A DNA stretch of 64,000 bases from contig NZ_OZ035533.1 in NCBI RefSeq assembly GCF_964033635.1, forward strand, positions 1,550,001 to 1,614,000. Direction: 5' to 3'. The stretch is from Chitinophaga sp. MM2321 (lineage in GTDB: Bacteria; Bacteroidota; Bacteroidia; Chitinophagales; Chitinophagaceae). The position numbers and the translations under genes are program-made. The notes beneath the pieces were generated by a model. The model saw only the letters and a program-made list of their open reading frames with translations, was not told the DNA's origin and did not search any database. Of this stretch, positions 16,930 through 25,381 are shown piece by piece. Positions within the stretch are counted from its first letter, which is position 1. Each line of letters starts with the position of its first letter.

Positions 16930-16977
16930 ATGAAAGAAGTAGTAGCAACAATGATGAATCAACAGCCTTATGCGTAA
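16930..16977 (+). CDS. Possible 15-aa leader peptide before the exporter
   Basis: ATG at 16930 encodes MKEVVATMMNQQPYA and stops at 16975-16977 inside ATGCGTAA, where the EamA start codon (16970) overlaps it by 8 nt. Such an overlap permits translational coupling. There is no obvious ribosome-binding site, and the peptide is too short to judge by composition, so it may be chance. Confidence 0.25.
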   Translation: MKEVVATMMNQQPYA

Positions 16978-17875
16978 ATCAAATATGAATGCTTACCTCG
17001 CGCTGGCCATTGTAAGTATTTTCTGGGGAACAACGTATCTCGCGTCCAGGGTGGGCGTACGGCATATACATGGTATGATGCTGGCGGGAATAAGACAAGG
17101 CGTTGCAGGACTTTTATTAACCGGATTCTTTTTGTTGAAAGGATATAAGTTACCAGAGAAAAAAGTGTTGTCGAGACTATTTATAATGGGATTGATCATG
17201 CTTTGTGGCAGTAATGGTTTGATGACCTGGGCGATGCAATATGTTCCAAGTGGACTCGGGGCCATTATTGGTGCAACGGTACCTATCTGGATCACGATCT
17301 TCAGCCTTTTCCTGGTGAAGCGTACAAAACTGAGTGTGCAGCTGATCGTGGGGATGTTGCTGGGGTTTGCAGGTGTGGCCGGCATCTTCTATACTTATTT
17401 GTCCAGCCTGATGAATCCTGAATTCAGGTTCGGGATTATGCTGACAATCCTGGCTTCCATCTTCTGGGCATTAGGTTCCGTACTCACTGCCAAGTGGGCG
17501 TTGGGGGTGAACTACCTTTTCGGTGCAGGGTTTCAGATGCTTTTCAGTGGCATCGTGATGTTGTTGATATCGTTTTTATTCCTGGGGCAACACCTGGAAG
17601 CAGCCAGCTTTACCACCGAGTTGTGGGAAAGCCTGTTATACCTGATCTTCATTGGATCTATTCTCTCTTATTCAGCTTATGTGTATGCATTAAATAACCT
17701 GCCTCCTTCGCTGGTATCCGTGTATGCTTACATCAACCCTATAGTAGCCGTATTGCTGGGATGGATAATATTAAAAGAAGATCTCACCTGGCTCATGGGA
17801 TTTTGTTCACTGGTTACGATAATCGGTGTTTATCTCGTCAATAATGCATTCAATAAAAATAAACAGGTACAGTAA
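16970..17875 (+). CDS. EamA/DMT-family transporter
   Basis: A 301-aa inner-membrane exporter with ten predicted helices in two EamA repeats. The first begins AIVSIFWGTTYLASRVGV; the second carries LASIFWALGSVLTAKWAL. The C-terminal helix contains PIVAVLLGWIILKEDLTW, a hallmark of RhaT/YdcZ-type drug/metabolite transporters. Such proteins export amino acids or metabolites; the substrate cannot be read from sequence. The start may instead be the ATG at 16985. It sits downstream of the element shared with both MocR genes and ends at a good terminator. Confidence 0.9.
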   Translation: MRKSNMNAYLALAIVSIFWGTTYLASRVGVRHIHGMMLAGIRQGVAGLLLTGFFLLKGYKLPEKKVLSRLFIMGLIMLCGSNGLMTWAMQYVPSGLGAIIGATVPIWITIFSLFLVKRTKLSVQLIVGMLLGFAGVAGIFYTYLSSLMNPEFRFGIMLTILASIFWALGSVLTAKWALGVNYLFGAGFQMLFSGIVMLLISFLFLGQHLEAASFTTELWESLLYLIFIGSILSYSAYVYALNNLPPSLVSVYAYINPIVAVLLGWIILKEDLTWLMGFCSLVTIIGVYLVNNAFNKNKQVQ

Positions 17876-17901
17876 GAATTTTAAGGTAGAAGTTAAAAGA
17901 C

Positions 17902-17942
17902 AAATGCTCGCCCCGGTTTTTACCGGAAGGAGCATTTTTTTT
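17902..17942 (+). terminator. Rho-independent terminator after the EamA gene
   Basis: AAATGCTC (17902-17909) pairs with 17930-17937; inside it CCGG (17913-17916) pairs with 17923-17926. A run of T follows. Confidence 0.8.
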
Positions 17943-17987
17943 GTTTTTAAAAGGGTTAAATTGAGTAAGTAAATAAAACAGGATCTT

Positions 17988-18431
17988 ATGGAAGTTATTC
18001 GGGCAACGGAATTGCATACCAATGAAGTGGCGGTATTATTTGATGCATACCGCGGTTTTTATGATCAGTCCCCCGATTATAAAGGCGCGCTTGCTTTTAT
18101 AACGGAAAGAATAGAAAAGAAAGACAGTGTAATATTTGTGGTGATGCAGGGGGATGAGATCATCGGTTTTACCCAGTTGTATCCCATCTTTACGTCGCTG
18201 GGTATGAAGCGCGGCTGGTTGCTGAATGACCTCTATGTACTGGAAGAGCACCGTGGCAGGGGAGCCGGCAGTGCGTTGATAGATGCAGCGGCGGCACATG
18301 GCCGGAAAACAGGTGCAGCCTGGGTGATGTTGCAAACTTACATTGCTAATACCGGTGCACAGAAATTGTATGAAGCGAAAGGTTTTAAAAAAGATACCAA
18401 TTCTTACTATTACTATCAGCCCCTGTTGTAA
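17988..18431 (+). CDS. GNAT-family N-acetyltransferase
   Basis: A 147-aa cytoplasmic acetyl-CoA-dependent transferase. The acetyl-CoA pyrophosphate loop is visible as EEHRGRGAGSALIDAA (about residues 84-99), preceded by the beta strand WLLNDLYVL and followed by MLQTYIANTGAQKLYEAKGF, the normal end of a GNAT fold. The substrate is unknown. It starts a run of closely spaced plus-strand genes. Confidence 0.88.
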   Translation: MEVIRATELHTNEVAVLFDAYRGFYDQSPDYKGALAFITERIEKKDSVIFVVMQGDEIIGFTQLYPIFTSLGMKRGWLLNDLYVLEEHRGRGAGSALIDAAAAHGRKTGAAWVMLQTYIANTGAQKLYEAKGFKKDTNSYYYYQPLL

Positions 18432-18455
18432 TAAGATTTTCCTTTTCTTTGTAAG

Positions 18456-19016
18456 ATGGATATTACAAAAAATCCCTGGACAATACATGCCAGCGAAATC
18501 AGGTATGATAATAACTGGATCCGTGTTACACATCATGAAGGGCTGAATCCTGCCGGTGGTGCGGGGATATATGGCGTGGTTCATTTCAAGAACCTGGCAA
18601 TAGGCGTAGTGGCACTGGATGAAAATAACCATATCTATCTCGTCGGACAATTCCGTTTTCCATTAAATAAATTCAGCTGGGAAATCCCCGAAGGTGGTGG
18701 CCCGCTAGGAGAAGACCCGCTGGATACCGCAAAGCGGGAGTTGCTGGAAGAAACCGGCCTCGTCGCTGCACATTGGGAGGTGATCACAAAAATGGAGACT
18801 TCCAATTCCGTTACGGATGAATCAGGCATCGTGTTCCTGGCCCGCGGACTGGAGCAGCGCACAGCAGAACCGGAAGACACTGAGCAACTGCTGGTAAAAA
18901 AAGTTCCTTTTGAAGCCGCTTACCAGATGGTAAAAGATTATACAATCACCGACTCACTTTCCGTAGCGGCCATACAGAAAATAAAGCTGATGCTCCTGGA
19001 AGGAGAGCTGATTTAA
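18456..19016 (+). CDS. Nudix hydrolase, ADP-ribose pyrophosphatase-like
   Basis: A 186-aa hydrolase of nucleoside diphosphates linked to another moiety. The Nudix box is complete: G-x5-E-x7-REUxEExGU is satisfied by GGGPLGE ... AKRELLEETGL (about residues 79-102). The sequence IPEGGG and the N-terminal strand GVVHFKNLAIGVVALDENN resemble ADP-ribose or ADP-sugar pyrophosphatases. The ATG is preceded closely by TTTCTTTG, a near-consensus -7 box at 18444-18451. Confidence 0.88.
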   Translation: MDITKNPWTIHASEIRYDNNWIRVTHHEGLNPAGGAGIYGVVHFKNLAIGVVALDENNHIYLVGQFRFPLNKFSWEIPEGGGPLGEDPLDTAKRELLEETGLVAAHWEVITKMETSNSVTDESGIVFLARGLEQRTAEPEDTEQLLVKKVPFEAAYQMVKDYTITDSLSVAAIQKIKLMLLEGELI

Positions 19017-19041
19017 GAGAAAAACCGCATCTTTGCAGCAA

Positions 19042-19857
19042 ATGGACAGGAAGTTTAATAACGGTTTCAAAGGAGACAGAAGAGAGGGCGGTGCTGGCCC
19101 TAAAAGGTTCGCGAGCCTGCGGCCAAAGCAATCAACGCTGATTATTGGCCGTCAGCCGGTGATAGAGGCCCTTAACAGCGGCAAGCCTATCGAGCGTATC
19201 TTTATGCTCCGCACGGCTACAGGCGACATTATTCCGCAGATTAAAGAACTGGCTATAGCCAACAATATTCCCATTAACATCGTACCTGTTGAAAAGCTAA
19301 ACGGGCTTACACAAGCCAGTCACCAGGGTATCATCGCCATCGCCGGCAATGTAACCTACCTGGACTTACAGGACGTGATCTCTCATGTAATTGAGCAAGG
19401 GCAAACACCTTTGTTCCTGATCCTGGACGGCATCACCGATGTCCGCAATATCGGCGCCATCGCCCGCAGCGCAGTTTGTTGCGGCGCCCAGGCCATCATT
19501 ATCCCCGACAAAGGCATTGCCGCCCTCAATGAGGAAGCGGTGAAATCCTCTGCCGGCGCGTTGGAAAAGATCGCGGTGTGCCGCGTGAACAGTTTGCTCA
19601 AAGCCATTGACACCCTCCATCTCAACGGCATTAAAGTACTGGCCAGCGAAATGGAAACGGAGTTGAAATTATATGATTGCGACCTGAAAGAACCGGTGGC
19701 GGTGATTATGGGGTCTGAAGACAAAGGCGTGTACCCGGCCCTCATCAAAGCATCAGATGTGCTGTTCCGTATACCCATGGCAGGCGATTTCGAATCATTC
19801 AACGTTTCTGTAGCCGCCGGCATTATTTTGTACGAAGCAATGAAACAAAGAATATAG
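19042..19857 (+). CDS. SpoU/TrmH-family 23S rRNA ribose methyltransferase, RlmB-like
   Basis: A 271-aa S-adenosylmethionine-dependent 2'-O-methyltransferase. After a basic, glycine-rich N-terminus (residues 1-30) comes the substrate-binding domain starting IIGRQPVIEALNSGKP, then the knotted SPOUT domain with motif 1 VRNIGAIARSA, motif 2 VIMGSEDKGVYP and motif 3 IPMAGDFESFNVSVAAGI. This matches RlmB (G2251 of 23S rRNA) best, but the exact nucleotide is not certain. The ATG at 19042 comes 6 nt after a CATCTTTG promoter-like box, so a longer TTG start was rejected. Confidence 0.9.
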   Translation: MDRKFNNGFKGDRREGGAGPKRFASLRPKQSTLIIGRQPVIEALNSGKPIERIFMLRTATGDIIPQIKELAIANNIPINIVPVEKLNGLTQASHQGIIAIAGNVTYLDLQDVISHVIEQGQTPLFLILDGITDVRNIGAIARSAVCCGAQAIIIPDKGIAALNEEAVKSSAGALEKIAVCRVNSLLKAIDTLHLNGIKVLASEMETELKLYDCDLKEPVAVIMGSEDKGVYPALIKASDVLFRIPMAGDFESFNVSVAAGIILYEAMKQRI

Positions 19858-19874
19858 TCTTAAACCGGCTTCTC

Positions 19875-20726
19875 ATGCTAAAACTAGTTGAATGTCCACG
19901 GGACGCAATGCAGGGATGGCACAGGATGATCAGTACGGATGAAAAGGTGAAATACCTGAATGCCCTGTTAAAAGTAGGTTTTGATACCATTGACTTTGGC
20001 AGTTTTGTATCTCCCAAAGCTATTCCGCAACTGGCAGATACAAAAGATGTATTGCCCAGATTACAACTGGATGATACGAAAAGTAAGCTGCTGGCTATTG
20101 TAGCAAATGTACGCGGTGCAGAAGAAGCCATTATTTACGATGAGATTGATTACCTGGGCTTCCCCTTTTCTGTTTCAGAAACATTCCAGCTGAGAAATAC
20201 CAATAAAACAATCGCAGAATCCCTGGAGCAGGTGCATACCATGCAGGAATTGTGTCTCAAGAGCCGCAAAGAGCTGGTCGTATATATTTCCATGGGCTTT
20301 GGTAATCCTTATGGAGACCCCTACAGCCCTGAAATTGTATTACAATGGGTAGATGAACTGGTAAAGATGGAGATCACCACCATTTCCCTTGCAGATACCG
20401 TTGGTATGGCTAATCCGCAGATCATCACCGACCTGTTTAAATACCTGGTTCCTGCCTATGAAGGGGTGGAAATAGGCGCGCATTTTCATTCTGCTCCTTT
20501 TAACTGGGAAGAGAAAGTAAGGGCTGCCTGGCATCAGGGATGCAAACGGTTTGACAGTTCCCTGAAAGGAATAGGCGGCTGTCCGATGGCGAAAGATGAA
20601 CTGGTAGGCAATCTGGCCACCGAAAATATGATTGCTTTTTGTCACAGGTACCAGGAACCACTTACCCTGGATATGGCTGCCCTGCTAACCGCACAGTTGC
20701 TGGCAGACACCGTTTTTAAAGATTAA
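19875..20726 (+). CDS. Hydroxymethylglutaryl-CoA lyase
   Basis: A 283-aa TIM-barrel lyase that cleaves HMG-CoA to acetoacetate and acetyl-CoA at the end of leucine breakdown. The N-terminal LVECPRDAMQGW is the metal-binding strand. FGNPYGDPYSPE and AHFHSAPF provide further active-site residues. The C-terminal GIGGCPMAKDELVGNLATE carries the catalytic cysteine. It lies 3 nt before the GSCFA gene, so the two are probably co-translated. No other leucine-pathway genes are nearby. Confidence 0.92.
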   Translation: MLKLVECPRDAMQGWHRMISTDEKVKYLNALLKVGFDTIDFGSFVSPKAIPQLADTKDVLPRLQLDDTKSKLLAIVANVRGAEEAIIYDEIDYLGFPFSVSETFQLRNTNKTIAESLEQVHTMQELCLKSRKELVVYISMGFGNPYGDPYSPEIVLQWVDELVKMEITTISLADTVGMANPQIITDLFKYLVPAYEGVEIGAHFHSAPFNWEEKVRAAWHQGCKRFDSSLKGIGGCPMAKDELVGNLATENMIAFCHRYQEPLTLDMAALLTAQLLADTVFKD

Positions 20727-20729
20727 TAC

Positions 20730-21704
20730 ATGCAATTTCATTTAAGCTTTCCCGTGGCGCCACTGGAACCTGCTATCCGGTACAGCGATGAACTGTTACT
20801 GATGGGCTCCTGTTTTGCAGAAGAAATAGGCGAAAAACTACAGGAACACCGGTTTAATACTGTGATCAACCCGCATGGCATCCTCTACAACCCGTTGAGC
20901 ATTACCAGGGCATTGACTACTTATCTCGACGGAAAAATATATACCAAAGAAGACCTCTTCCAACATAATGATACCTGGAACAGCTGGGACCATCACAGCC
21001 GTTTTTCTGCACTTACCGCAGATGCTGCACTGGATGGGATCAACGCTGCACAGGCCACCGCTATGCGCAGTATGGAGCAGGCCGACTGGCTGATCCTGAC
21101 GCTGGGTTCCGCACATGCATATGTATTGAAAGAAAATAATCGCATCGTAGGTAACTGTCACAAAGTGCCTGCAACCGCATTTTACAAAAGGATGCTGACC
21201 GCAGAAGAAGTGATCACGGCGCTGGACAATGTGATGCACCGTTTATTTTTCCGCAACCGTAAAATTAATATACTCTTTACCGTTAGCCCCGTCCGTTATA
21301 TCCGGGATGGGGTAGTAGAAAATAATCTCAGCAAAGCTATTCTGCTACAGGCGGTACATCACCTGGTAAATAAATTCTCCCGTCTCTATTATTTCCCGGC
21401 TTACGAGCTGGTGATAGATGACCTGCGCGATTATCGTTTTTATAAAGATGATATGGTACATCCCAATGCCACCGCAGTGAACTACGTATGGGAGCAGGTG
21501 GTGAAAGCTTGTATAAATACCGGTGATCAGGCACTGTTGCATACCATCACGGAATTGAACAGGGCAGCACAACACCGGCCGTTTAATCCGCGGAGCAGCC
21601 AGCATCAGCAGTTTATGCGCACCTACGCAGATAAAGTGAAGCTATTGATGGAAGCGCATCCGCACCTGAAGCTGGACGACCTGATGAAGTATTTTGAGCA
21701 ATGA
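20730..21704 (+). CDS. GSCFA-domain protein
   Basis: A 324-aa protein named for its conserved GSCFA motif, here residues 26-30 (LLMGSCFAEEIGEKL). The family is related to SGNH/GDSL hydrolases. Typical stretches present are INPHGILYNPLSI, LTLGSAHAYVLKENNRIVGN and DDMVHPNATAVNYVW, the last holding a candidate catalytic Asp/His pair. The biochemical activity is unassigned. There is no signal peptide. It overlaps almost end to end with the convergent membrane-protein gene, with a 4-nt gap. Confidence 0.88.
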   Translation: MQFHLSFPVAPLEPAIRYSDELLLMGSCFAEEIGEKLQEHRFNTVINPHGILYNPLSITRALTTYLDGKIYTKEDLFQHNDTWNSWDHHSRFSALTADAALDGINAAQATAMRSMEQADWLILTLGSAHAYVLKENNRIVGNCHKVPATAFYKRMLTAEEVITALDNVMHRLFFRNRKINILFTVSPVRYIRDGVVENNLSKAILLQAVHHLVNKFSRLYYFPAYELVIDDLRDYRFYKDDMVHPNATAVNYVWEQVVKACINTGDQALLHTITELNRAAQHRPFNPRSSQHQQFMRTYADKVKLLMEAHPHLKLDDLMKYFEQ

Positions 21705-21708
21705 TAGT

Positions 21709-22122
21709 CTACTCCACGATCTCCGTTTCGTCCTTATGTCTTGGCTGGTAATACAGGTAATAATACGCCAGGATCAATATGCCGGTAATAAACGGGATCA
21801 GTGCCAGGTATCTGTAGGTGATCTCTCCCACAATCACCTGTTCATCAAAATGTAAAAATTCGCTGATCATCCAGTAAGAGTTGGCGGTTATCCATACGGT
21901 GATGGCTACATTATGGCATAGCTCAGACATATACTGCCTGGTGCGCCATGCAATGACAATGGAAATAATCAGGGTAGGGAAAATCATCGCTATTCCCAGC
22001 GGCTTCCATATCATGCACCAGCTGATGTCTTTGAGCAGCCAGAAAACAATATGCAGGTTTTCCATTCTACGGTAACTCAAAGGGATGCTGTACACCGGCT
22101 GAGCCGTAACATTTTTGTGCAT
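21709..22122 (-). CDS. Hypothetical four-helix membrane protein
   Basis: A 137-aa protein I do not recognise. Hydrophobic segments appear at about residues 24-40, 42-59, 68-86 and 105-125, suggesting four inner-membrane helices, with a charged C-terminal tail (RHKDETEIVE). It is tryptophan- and tyrosine-rich. No catalytic or binding motif is evident. It is monocistronic, divergent from the lipase-like gene. Confidence 0.65.
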   Translation of the reverse strand: MHKNVTAQPVYSIPLSYRRMENLHIVFWLLKDISWCMIWKPLGIAMIFPTLIISIVIAWRTRQYMSELCHNVAITVWITANSYWMISEFLHFDEQVIVGEITYRYLALIPFITGILILAYYYLYYQPRHKDETEIVE

Positions 22123-22220
22123 GCTGAATATTTATGTTGATAGATATGGACGCAAAAATATAAAATCAGCGTTAATAGAGAGGGGTAATTTGAGTTTGAA
22201 TAATGTTTATATTCGTTGAT

Positions 22221-23039
22221 ATGAATGACTTCTACTGGTCAGCACAACACACGCGCTTTCATGGCATCAACTGGATCCCCGACAACTTCAGCCGGGTGAT
22301 GATCATTGTCCATGGTATTGGGGAAGATGTAGGCCGCTATGACCATGTAGCAAAGTTTTTTAGTGGCCAGGGCTTTGCTGTAACAGGTATCGATCACTAC
22401 GGACACGGTAAAAGCGATGGTAAAAGAGGCGCTTCACCGGGTTTTGAATTTATGTTTGATTACCTCCAGGACTACCTGGACCATGTAAAAGAATTGTACG
22501 ACAAGCCGGTGGTGATGTATGGTCATAGTATGGGTGGCGGCGTGCTCACAGGCTTTTTGCTGAAAAGGGAACCTGCTATCCAGGCGGCGGTTATATCCGC
22601 GCCGGCGTTGATTGTTGGCAGACGCCCGGGAGCTTTGCTCAGGGGCTTGCTGCGCTTCCTCAGTGGCGTGCTGCCCGATGTACGCATCAACCAGGGACTG
22701 GATATCAACAAAATTTCCCATGACAAGGAAGCGGTGGAAAAATTCCGCCGCAATCCGCTGCGGCACGATAAACTGAGCCTCCGCCTCGCAAATGATATGA
22801 TCCGGAACGGCGCCTGGTGCCTGTTACATGCCGGTGAGCTGCAAATAAGATCTTTACTGATACATGGTAGTGCAGATGAGTTTACGGCAGTGGAAGGCTC
22901 CCGCCTGTTTGCCGAACGTGCGCCGGCAAGCCTGCTCAGCTACCAGGAATGGGAAGGAGATTATCATGAACTGCATAATGAGGTGAACAGGAAAGAAGTA
23001 CTGCTTTTTATTGCCGGTTGGCTGAGCGGTATCAGATAA
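22221..23039 (+). CDS. Alpha/beta hydrolase, monoacylglycerol lipase-like
   Basis: A 272-aa serine hydrolase. The nucleophile elbow is GHSMGGG; an oxyanion-type strand reads IIVHGIGEDVGRYDHVAKFF, and GIDHYGHGKSDG is typical of the monoglyceride lipase/lysophospholipase family. The acid (LLIHGSADEF) and histidine (DYHELHNE) complete the triad. There is no signal peptide, so it is probably cytoplasmic. I chose the ATG at 22221, not 22203, because TATATTCG at 22208-22215 resembles a -7 box and lies within the longer reading. Confidence 0.87.
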   Translation: MNDFYWSAQHTRFHGINWIPDNFSRVMIIVHGIGEDVGRYDHVAKFFSGQGFAVTGIDHYGHGKSDGKRGASPGFEFMFDYLQDYLDHVKELYDKPVVMYGHSMGGGVLTGFLLKREPAIQAAVISAPALIVGRRPGALLRGLLRFLSGVLPDVRINQGLDINKISHDKEAVEKFRRNPLRHDKLSLRLANDMIRNGAWCLLHAGELQIRSLLIHGSADEFTAVEGSRLFAERAPASLLSYQEWEGDYHELHNEVNRKEVLLFIAGWLSGIR

Positions 23040-23093
23040 CGTATATACAATGCGCAGCAAGCGCCTATTTTAGCAAGTGTAACATACTAACCT

Positions 23094-23450
23094 ATGGCTA
23101 TTAAGAAGAGAAAGGAACACGTCGACCTTACCGTTAACGCGGCATCCGATGTGATCCTGACTATCAGTATCGGTAATGCCCAGATAGGCGCCAGTGTTGT
23201 TCGCTTTGATAAAGCAGCAAACGTATTGGCAAAAGGCGAGATCCGTAACCTGAACCTGGGAAATGGCGGTGATTTACGGGGTAAAGTATTGAAAATAACA
23301 ACCAATATCCTGGATGCAAATGTGCTCACAAATGGTATGGTGGTTACCTGTTATTTTGAATCCTGTAAGCCTAACGTAGTCATGTACCAGGATGCTGTTA
23401 ATGTAGATGGCGATATTATTTCGTTTCTCCTGGATTTTAATTTCAAATAG
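23094..23450 (+). CDS. Hypothetical beta-rich protein, first gene of a two-gene unit
   Basis: A 118-aa protein of unknown function. There is no signal peptide (it begins MAIKKRKEHVD) and no membrane helix. Alternating hydrophobic strands (VILTISIGNAQIGASVVRF, VLKITTNILDAN, GMVVTCYFES, DIISFLLDF) suggest a small beta-sandwich or barrel. It is separated by only 3 nt from the following outer-membrane-type gene. Both end at a single strong terminator, so they should act together. Confidence 0.6.
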   Translation: MAIKKRKEHVDLTVNAASDVILTISIGNAQIGASVVRFDKAANVLAKGEIRNLNLGNGGDLRGKVLKITTNILDANVLTNGMVVTCYFESCKPNVVMYQDAVNVDGDIISFLLDFNFK

Positions 23451-23453
23451 ACA

Positions 23454-24410
23454 ATGAAGAGATTTGTTTTGCTCCTGCTGCTCTCAACTGCAGCCAGCCT
23501 GAGCTATGGGCAGATGAAAGATACACTTGGGATAACGGACATGGCTATGCCAACGGCGCCGGGGTTTATCCTGGCGGGCAAGGCACCCGCAGCTATTGAC
23601 AAGCCTGTTAATCCCAAAGCATTCGGGATCAGCCTGATCAACCTGTGGGAGGGCGGTGCAGTGGATGTAACCCCATTCTGGCTCACGAATAAACCCCGGC
23701 TTACCTTTGAGAAGTACCTGAATAACAGGTTCCCGGTATTGCAGACTTTCAACATCTCTGCCGCTACCTTTAAAACGGATACCAGTACCAACCTGTCTGC
23801 AGGCTTCAGGACCCAGGTGTTCAAATTCTACTACCGCAGGAACCGGGAGGCCATGCTCAAAAAGAAACAGGAGATCGCCGACCTGCTGGCTGTGGAAGAT
23901 CCGGCCCTGCTGGATACTACCGCCATTGCGCAGAAGAACGCAGAACTCCGCGCTCTATTTGATGTGCAAAGGAATAAAGGGATCGTGATTGTGGAGCTGG
24001 CCGGTGCTGTTGTGGGTAATGCCCCTAACAGTACATTCAAAAACCTGTCTACGTCCCGCTCCGGCCTGTGGACCAATATCCGCTGGGCGCCTGATAAGTT
24101 TCCGTTGGACTTTATTGCCCTGGGACGTTACAGCTGGGGAAGCAATACGCCGGCAGACAGCAACCTGCTCGACTATGGACTGGCCGTCAACTATCAGAAA
24201 GGCCGCTTCGACCTGTCTGCTGAATACGTAAACAGGCAGCACCTGGATACCCATGTCAACTACGACCGGCTGGCACTGGTGGCTAACTTTATGATCAGTG
24301 ACAGCTTCTTTGCAGTGGCTTCTTTCGGGAAGGATTTTGATAAGGTAAATAATATCCTGGCTGTATTTGGCGTGCGGTTCGCATTGTCGAGAGAAAGGGT
24401 CACGTTGTAA
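23454..24410 (+). CDS. Hypothetical outer-membrane beta-barrel-like protein
   Basis: A 318-aa exported protein of unknown function. Residues 1-20 are a signal peptide ending SLSYGQ. After a Pro/Ala-rich stretch come amphipathic strands separated by turns, especially from residue 190 on (TNIRWAPDKF, FIALGRYSWGS, DYGLAVNYQKGRFDLSAEYV, LALVANFMISDSFFAVASFG), a pattern usual for barrels. Residues about 120-175 are a helical, charged insert (RRNREAMLKKKQEIADLL). It forms a unit with the preceding small protein. Confidence 0.62.
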   Translation: MKRFVLLLLLSTAASLSYGQMKDTLGITDMAMPTAPGFILAGKAPAAIDKPVNPKAFGISLINLWEGGAVDVTPFWLTNKPRLTFEKYLNNRFPVLQTFNISAATFKTDTSTNLSAGFRTQVFKFYYRRNREAMLKKKQEIADLLAVEDPALLDTTAIAQKNAELRALFDVQRNKGIVIVELAGAVVGNAPNSTFKNLSTSRSGLWTNIRWAPDKFPLDFIALGRYSWGSNTPADSNLLDYGLAVNYQKGRFDLSAEYVNRQHLDTHVNYDRLALVANFMISDSFFAVASFGKDFDKVNNILAVFGVRFALSRERVTL

Positions 24411-24412
24411 AA

Positions 24413-24455
24413 ACGGCGTAGGATACACCTGTAGATCAGGTGTATCCTACGCCGT
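24413..24455. terminator. Long perfect hairpin between convergent genes
   Basis: A 19-bp perfect stem (24413-24431 with 24437-24455) and a 5-nt TAGAT loop, between the two-gene unit and the SDR gene. It lacks a long T-run, but the stem is strong and suits both directions. Confidence 0.78.
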
Positions 24456-24481
24456 CATGTTTTCTTTAACAGGTCCTGCTA

Positions 24482-25198
24482 TTATGGGTTGGTAGACCAT
24501 AAGCCTGCTGACTTCACCAGCACTCTTCTGTTCAGCTTCAGCTGGGATACCACAAATTCCGCCAGGTCTTCCGGCTGCAATACCTTTTCGGGATTACCAT
24601 CCGTCAGTTTAAGTTCTTTCGCCATGTCTGTAGCAATGGTGCTTGGCGTGAGGGCGCTCACCCGGATATTGTGTTTCCTTACTTCCAGCATCAGGGATTC
24701 AGTGAGGCCCAGCAGCCCGAATTTGGAGGCGCTGTAAGCACTGGTCAGGGGCGCACCACGCTGACCGGCAGTAGAAGCTATATTGATAATATCACCTGTT
24801 TTCCTTTCAATCATGCCAGGTAACACGGCGCGGGTAACATAATAAACACCCAGCAGGTTTACCTGGATGATCTGTTCCCATTGGGTGGGCGACAGTTCCA
24901 GGAAGCCCCCGAAGGCGGCAATGCCTGCATTATTGATCAGGATATCGATTTCACCCAGCTCTTTGGTCAGCTGCGCCACCGCTTCATTCACCGCATCTAT
25001 GGATGATACATCGGCCACCGCATAGGCGGCTTTTACGCCAAGACTGCTTACTTCTTTCACTACTTCTTCCAGCGGGCCTGCACTACGGCCCATCAGGCCT
25101 ATATCTGCCCCTTCATGCGCCAGCGCCACCGCTATTGCACGGCCAATCCCTTTACCACCACCGGTAATAAGTACTTTCTTTCCTTTTAATGATTCCAT
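24482..25198 (-). CDS. Short-chain dehydrogenase, FabG-like
   Basis: A 238-aa NAD(P)-dependent oxidoreductase. The cofactor loop is [11 protein letters not shown] (about residues 10-20), and NNAG lies in the middle. The catalytic set is Ser in NIASTAG plus YSASK (Tyr-x3-Lys). This is the 3-oxoacyl-ACP reductase-like subgroup, but no lipid-synthesis genes adjoin, so the substrate is open. The ATG at 25198 ([12 protein letters not shown]) follows GGAGACAT; longer readings start far from the Rossmann strand. Confidence 0.9.
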   Translation of the reverse strand: MESLKGKKVLITGGGKGIGRAIAVALAHEGADIGLMGRSAGPLEEVVKEVSSLGVKAAYAVADVSSIDAVNEAVAQLTKELGEIDILINNAGIAAFGGFLELSPTQWEQIIQVNLLGVYYVTRAVLPGMIERKTGDIINIASTAGQRGAPLTSAYSASKFGLLGLTESLMLEVRKHNIRVSALTPSTIATDMAKELKLTDGNPEKVLQPEDLAEFVVSQLKLNRRVLVKSAGLWSTNP

Positions 25199-25309
25199 AT
25201 ATATGTCTCCGTTTTTTGCTGTTAGTATATCCTGCAAAGGTAAGGGCTTTCCAGCACGAATTTGTTCCCCTCAGGTTAGCTCCCGGTAGTAAAATTCTAA
25301 ATTACAACC

Positions 25310-25317
25310 TATCTTCG
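25310..25317 (+). promoter_or_regulatory. -7-like box upstream of the epimerase gene
   Basis: TATCTTCG differs from TAnnTTTG at one position and lies 64 nt before the ATG at 25382. Confidence 0.4.
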
Positions 25318-25381
25318 CTGCAAATAAAAAGTCAGCATTCATCATCAACCAACAAATCACTATTCGCATTAACTTTTTGTT

